Part shown: positions 38,861 through 40,957 of the stretch, one piece after another
Layout: each line of letters begins with the position of its first letter
How positions within the stretch are numbered: position 1 is the first letter of the stretch
From: Micromonosporaceae bacterium
Lineage (GTDB): Bacteria; Actinomycetota; Actinomycetes; Mycobacteriales; Micromonosporaceae
DNA length: 40,957 bases
Assembly (NCBI GenBank): GCA_020027875.1
Contig: JAHRHA010000047.1
Span: 1-40,957 of the forward strand
Reading direction: 5' to 3'
Notes under the pieces: generated by a model
Database searches by the model: none
Told to the model about the DNA's origin: nothing
The model's input: only the letters and a program-made list of their open reading frames with translations
Position numbers and translations under genes: made by a program

Positions 38861-40507
38861 TTAGGGGTGGGTGAGGAGTTGGTCGACTGGGGCGTAGTCG
38901 TCGGTGAGCAGGCTGGCGTCGCCCACGAACGAGGCCAGCTCCGCTCCGGCGAGTACGGTGACCGGCTCGGCCAGCGAGCCCAACCGGGAGCGCAGGACGT
39001 CCAGCGATAGGGGTGTGTCGGAGGCCAGGATGACGAAGTTCGCGCCCGACTGCCCGGCCAATGCCCGCGGCGGGGCGACGAGCGCGACGTGCGGAAACAC
39101 GGCCATCACCGTCGCGATCTCGGCCCGCACGAAGCTGGCCGGTGGGTAGTCGATCACATTCAGCGCGTACGAGCCGCCCGGCCGCAGCACCCGGCGGATG
39201 TCGGCGACAAACTCGCGGGTGGTGAGGTGCCACGGCACGACGAGATGGCCGAACGCATCGCCGATAACGACGTCATAGTTGGAACTGGGCTGGCGGACCA
39301 GTTCCGTGCGCGCGTCACCAACCACGATATCGAGCGTCGGACCGGAGACCACCCCCAGCTTCGTCCGATCCAGTGCCACCAGACCGCCATCCAACTCAAG
39401 CACTCGGCTGAAGGATCCCGGTCGGGTCGCTTCGAGGTAGCGGGGCAGCGTGAAGCCGCCACCGCCCAGGTGCAGCGCCCGCAGAGGGTGCGCGGCAGGC
39501 GCGCTCTCATCCAGGAAGGCGCCGATCCACTTTGCGTAGGCGAACTCCAGATGTCGAGGGTTGTCGAGGTCGACATAGGAGTGACGGGCGGAGTTGAGTA
39601 ACAGCAGCCGGCCGCCGGGGCGCGACGGGTCCACCACCACGCGAGCGCAGTGATACGCGGTCTCGACATCGCACGGGTTAGGCGCCACGGTGGTCAAGCT
39701 CCCGCCCGCGAGACCGATGACGGCGACAACTGCCGCGGCCTGCCCGCGTTGACCCAACACGACCACCGACCGGTCAACCCGCCGCAGGTAGGCATAGAGG
39801 CCCATCCCTGTGACGCCGAGCAGTGTCGCCAGTCCGATGAGGATCACACTGGTCGGCAACGCCGCCACGAGTATAAATCCGGTACCGAGTGTGGCAGTGA
39901 TCCCGCCGAGCGTGCCGATGCTCGAGAGCTTGCCGACCACCCGTCCCGTCCGGCCGACGTCGCGCAGTTGCAGCTTCACCACGAGCGGTGTGATGGCCGA
40001 CAGCAGAGCCGCGGGCACGAACACGGCGAGCGCTGTCAGCAACAGAATCCCCGCTGAGGCGCTGCCGCGCAGCAGCTCGCCGGCCCATCGGACCACCGGC
40101 AGCGTGACGGCGGTCGCAGCCGCCGCAAGCAGGAACGCGGGCGCGAGCAGGCGGCGCGGATCAACGCGGTCGGCGAGCCAGCCCCCGGTCCAGGCGCCGT
40201 AGGCGATCGCCGCGAGCGCGATGCCGATGACCGCACTGGAGGTTTGGAGCGTCACGCCCAAATACGGACCGACCAACCGAAGGCCAACCACCTCCAGCAC
40301 CAGCACCGCTGCGCTGGCCAGGAAGACGGCCGTCGCGGCCAAACCTGGCGGGAGCGCCGACGCCCTTCTTACCGTAGGCGGAGGTCCTTCGGCCGAGACA
40401 CTGTCCACCGGCACGAGGGTATCCGGCCGACTCCCTGGTAATCGAACCGCCATACATCCGACACGTTTGACATGTCGGCTCACGCGCATCACCGTGTTGG
40501 TTCCCAT
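38861..40507 (-). CDS. Fused membrane/spermidine synthase-like methyltransferase-fold protein
   Basis: 548-residue fusion. The N-terminal half has about nine to ten hydrophobic helices (ATAVFLASAAVLVLEVVGLR, GIALAAIAYGAWTGGWLADR). The C-terminal half has the spermidine-synthase Rossmann fold: SYVDLDNPRHLEFAYAKWIG, ALHLGGGGFTLPRYLEA, VLELDGGLVALDRTKLG and DVVIGDAFGHLVVPWHLTTR. Such 'fused MFS/spermidine synthase' proteins are widespread and of unproven activity; the D-x-E polyamine-site pattern cannot be confirmed, so the product may not be spermidine. The start is uncertain: ATG 40507 and ATG 40453 both lack a clear ribosome binding site. Confidence 0.88.
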   Translation of the reverse strand: MGTNTVMRVSRHVKRVGCMAVRLPGSRPDTLVPVDSVSAEGPPPTVRRASALPPGLAATAVFLASAAVLVLEVVGLRLVGPYLGVTLQTSSAVIGIALAAIAYGAWTGGWLADRVDPRRLLAPAFLLAAAATAVTLPVVRWAGELLRGSASAGILLLTALAVFVPAALLSAITPLVVKLQLRDVGRTGRVVGKLSSIGTLGGITATLGTGFILVAALPTSVILIGLATLLGVTGMGLYAYLRRVDRSVVVLGQRGQAAAVVAVIGLAGGSLTTVAPNPCDVETAYHCARVVVDPSRPGGRLLLLNSARHSYVDLDNPRHLEFAYAKWIGAFLDESAPAAHPLRALHLGGGGFTLPRYLEATRPGSFSRVLELDGGLVALDRTKLGVVSGPTLDIVVGDARTELVRQPSSNYDVVIGDAFGHLVVPWHLTTREFVADIRRVLRPGGSYALNVIDYPPASFVRAEIATVMAVFPHVALVAPPRALAGQSGANFVILASDTPLSLDVLRSRLGSLAEPVTVLAGAELASFVGDASLLTDDYAPVDQLLTHP

Positions 40508-40551
40508 GCGATCTGATCACATCGCGAACGTTCGGTATCCCCTCCCAGGAA

Positions 40552-40794
40552 ATGACGGGTTCTCTTGTCGGAACGCCTGCCTCGGTCGCCTGGTACGACC
40601 AGGACGTCGCCCGTCGACTTCTGGTCAAGCCCGGAATGACCGGTCTGTGGCAGGTTAGTGGCCGGTCGGACCTGTCCTGGGAGGATGGCATCCGCCTCGA
40701 CCTGTACTACGTCGAGAACTGGTCCCTCGCCGCGGATGTCACGATCCTCTGGAAGACCATCGGCGCGGTCATCCACCGTCGCGGCGCCTATTAA
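40552..40794 (+). pseudogene. C-terminal remnant of a polyprenyl-phosphate sugar transferase
   Basis: 80 codons matching only the C-terminal end of bacterial sugar transferases (WbaP/exopolysaccharide polyprenyl glycosylphosphotransferase): RRLLVKPGMTGLWQVSGRSD and LSWEDGIRLDLYYVENWSLA. Full proteins are 450 aa or more with N-terminal membrane helices and a catalytic Asp-Glu pair; these are absent, since the region upstream is the 5' end of the oppositely oriented membrane-fusion gene. The usual SLVGPRP(P)LP segment appears here as SLVGTPASVAWYD, with an internal deletion. It is probably a relic or a rearrangement breakpoint rather than a working gene. Confidence 0.75.
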
Positions 40795-40815
40795 TCCCCT
40801 CGCTCTGCTGCGTTG

Positions 40816-40957
40816 GCTCGCGACTGCGGGGCTCGCAAGCTCGCTCCTCGCGCTCGCCATGTCGCGTTTTTGCTCGCGACTGCGGGGCTCGCAAGCTCGC
40901 TCCTCGCGCTCGCTATGTCGCGTTTTTGCTCGCGACTGCGGGGCTCGCAAGCTCGCT
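40816..40957 (+). repeat. 56-bp tandem repeat array, terminator-like units, runs off the window
   Basis: Unit starts GCTCGCGACTGCGGGGCTCG at 40816, 40872 and 40928, an exact 56-bp period, giving 2.5 copies before the window ends; a degenerate unit precedes them (40800-40815). In each full unit CGCGAC (40819, 40875) can pair with GTCGCG, which is followed at once by TTTTT (40861-40871; 40917-40927), so each unit has the layout of an intrinsic terminator. The first two units differ by one base. The minus-strand translation is a repetitive Arg/Glu/Ala/Ser peptide and is not a real gene. Confidence 0.85.

Noticed and set aside
38523..39233. Minus-strand 236-residue frame spanning repeat A copy 3
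   Set aside because: It joins antisense of dnaE2, the repeat and the out-of-frame end of the spermidine synthase-like gene. The stretch [20 protein letters not shown] is just the translated repeat, similar to the one at the imuA 5' end.
40489..40950. 153-residue minus-strand frame through the sugar-transferase remnant and the 56-bp array
   Set aside because: Its sequence is the translation of a tandem repeat (repeated SEREE/RSELASPAV-like peptide) followed by the antisense of a known gene fragment.
40816..40957. CRISPR array at the right edge
   Set aside because: The units are contiguous with no unique spacers and no cas genes are present; it is a simple tandem repeat.

Overview
The window is a high-GC actinomycete chromosome segment, most likely from the Micromonosporaceae or a close relative. 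This is inferred from gene content, not computed. The evidence is an aroG / pknL / Rv2175c-like / mptA / idsA / metF series in the same relative order and orientation as Mycobacterium tuberculosis Rv2178c-Rv2172c, plus a CruF/CruC-type C40 glycosyl-carotenoid subcluster, an actinobacterial HEPN-imuA-imuB-dnaE2 mutasome operon, frequent GTG starts, and short dispersed palindromes.

Layout. 1-2.4 kb: 3' part of class II DAHP synthase (aroG), then L-threonine aldolase. 2.4-15.8 kb: an acyl-CoA/lipid catabolic and regulatory stretch with an acyl-CoA dehydrogenase and its TetR regulator, a beta-lactamase-fold hydrolase, a giant LuxR (LAL) regulator, a molybdopterin oxidoreductase followed by a frameshifted acyl-CoA ligase, and a second TetR gene upstream of a two-subunit acyl-CoA dehydrogenase. 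15.8-17.6 kb: bacterioferritin, its ferredoxin and endonuclease IV. 17.6-25.8 kb: the M. tuberculosis-like block (PASTA kinase PknL, divergent Rv2175c-like protein, inserted lycopene cyclase pair crtYc/crtYd, MptA-type mannosyltransferase, polyprenyl diphosphate synthase, XRE regulator, small Cys protein, MetF, CDP-alcohol phosphatidyltransferase). 25.8-32.0 kb: a tightly overlapped minus-strand operon reading EamA exporter, YbaK deacylase, CrtA-like monooxygenase, GNAT, CruF, GT2 (CruC-like), CrtI/CrtD desaturase. 32.1-38.8 kb: the error-prone repair operon (HEPN, imuA, imuB, dnaE2) behind a TTCGAA-rich, LexA-box-like element. 38.9-41 kb: a membrane-fused spermidine synthase homologue, a sugar-transferase remnant, and a 56-bp tandem array running off the window.

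How the genes work together. The carotenoid genes would give a cyclised, hydroxylated and glycosylated C40 product from the polyprenyl diphosphate supply, but no phytoene synthase is visible here, so the pathway must be split across loci. The two TetR/acyl-CoA dehydrogenase sets each come with a visible matching operator, so the regulatory logic can be read from sequence. The repair operon pairs a Y-family-like ImuB with DnaE2.

The most unusual content is repetitive DNA. There is a 57-bp composite palindromic element in three copies with an invariant 8-nt internal spacer. A second hairpin element of about 65 bp has a conserved loop and a changing stem, and both copies overlap gene 3' ends. 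One copy of each family lies inside the imuA reading frame. In addition, at least five unrelated genes carry in-frame minisatellites with units of 15, 18, 21, 24 and 30 bp. No tRNA, rRNA, CRISPR array or intact insertion sequence was seen.
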